Part shown: positions 63,898-64,000 of the stretch, piece by piece
Position numbering within the stretch: position 1 is the stretch's first letter
Layout of the letters: every line of letters starts with the position of its first letter
DNA from: Nocardiopsis sp. FR4
GTDB taxonomy: Bacteria > Actinomycetota > Actinomycetes > Streptosporangiales > Streptosporangiaceae
Direction: 5' to 3'
NCBI RefSeq assembly: GCF_009830945.1
Contig: NZ_VWVV01000011.1
Location: 62,001 to 126,000 of the forward strand
Length of the DNA: 64,000 nt
Notes under the pieces: model-generated
The model's database searches: none
What the model saw: the letters and a program-made list of their open reading frames with translations, nothing else
Told to the model about the DNA's origin: nothing
Made by a program: the position numbers and the translations under genes

Positions 63898-64000
63898 TTC
63901 CCACCCCCAAAGGCGCGAGTCGTGACCACACGATACGCGCCGTGCCCGGAGTGCAAAAGGGACACGCGGGAAAGTCGGCCCGCCGGGTCGCGCGGTCCCT

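Overview
The window is chromosomal DNA from a high-GC actinomycete, about 72-75% G+C by eye. I think it is from the Nocardiopsis/Thermobifida group (Nocardiopsaceae). That placement is inference. It rests on codon bias, many GTG starts, a principal sigma factor with a Lys/Ala-rich N-terminal region, a pair of genes for 10-methyl branched fatty acids, a CelR/CebR-type GGGAGCGCTCCC operator and several actinobacteria-only DUF families. There are 52 protein genes: the first is cut by the left edge, and one short ORF is tentative. I found no tRNA, rRNA, CRISPR array, insertion sequence or prophage. Most of the region looks like stable core genome.

Layout. 1-2.7 kb: the end of an FAD oxidoreductase and a CFA-type methyltransferase, probably the tuberculostearate-type lipid pair, then a small unknown gene. 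2.8-6.5 kb: a sugar-type ABC importer (binding lipoprotein and two permeases, no ATPase) with an unknown reversed gene lodged between the permeases. 6.5-13.6 kb: acyl-CoA ligase, leucyl-tRNA synthetase, two related surface proteins and a lipoprotein hydrolase. 13.7-18.5 kb: lexA divergent from nrdR-nrdJ, with a visible SOS box and a pair of NrdR boxes. 18.6-25.4 kb: a CBS protein, two coupled SPFH/band-7 proteins, an SDR and membrane proteins. 25.5-32.6 kb: rnhB, a membrane-anchored tandem CbxX/SpoVK-type AAA ATPase, a sugar nucleotidyltransferase, a tyrosine phosphatase and unknowns. 33.2-37.3 kb: a PAS-PAS-GAF-PP2C phosphatase and the principal sigma factor. 37.6-46.7 kb: yaaA, a GNAT, a zinc-ribbon protein, parE, a cysteine synthase/desulfhydrase-family enzyme, a TPR protein, beta-carbonic anhydrase and parC. 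46.9-53.2 kb: a secreted GH81 beta-1,3-glucanase under a CelR-like operator, a RecQ-type helicase fused to a phosphoribosyltransferase-like tail, and a PfkB sugar kinase. 53.5-58.9 kb: a GNAT/acyl-CoA-ligase fusion, a DUF5998-like protein, a crotonase and a metallo-beta-lactamase-fold hydrolase. 58.9-62.5 kb: the most unusual unit, described below. 62.7-63.9 kb: DUF3145 and DUF1707 proteins.

The best candidate for an undescribed system is the minus-strand cluster at 58911-62543. It encodes an ECF-like sigma factor with a long disordered N-terminus and a degenerate region 4, a 144-residue beta-rich protein whose start overlaps the sigma stop by 4 bases, and a TPR-CHAT caspase-like protease with an intact His/Cys dyad. 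The parts (TPR-CHAT protease, small partner, sigma factor) parallel the output arm of type III-E CRISPR (Csx29-Csx30-RpoE), but no CRISPR component is present. I propose a proteolytic switch that controls a sigma factor.

A second theme is leaderless expression. At least eight genes show a YANNNT hexamer ending 6-7 bases before the start codon and no Shine-Dalgarno. I used this pattern to choose several starts.
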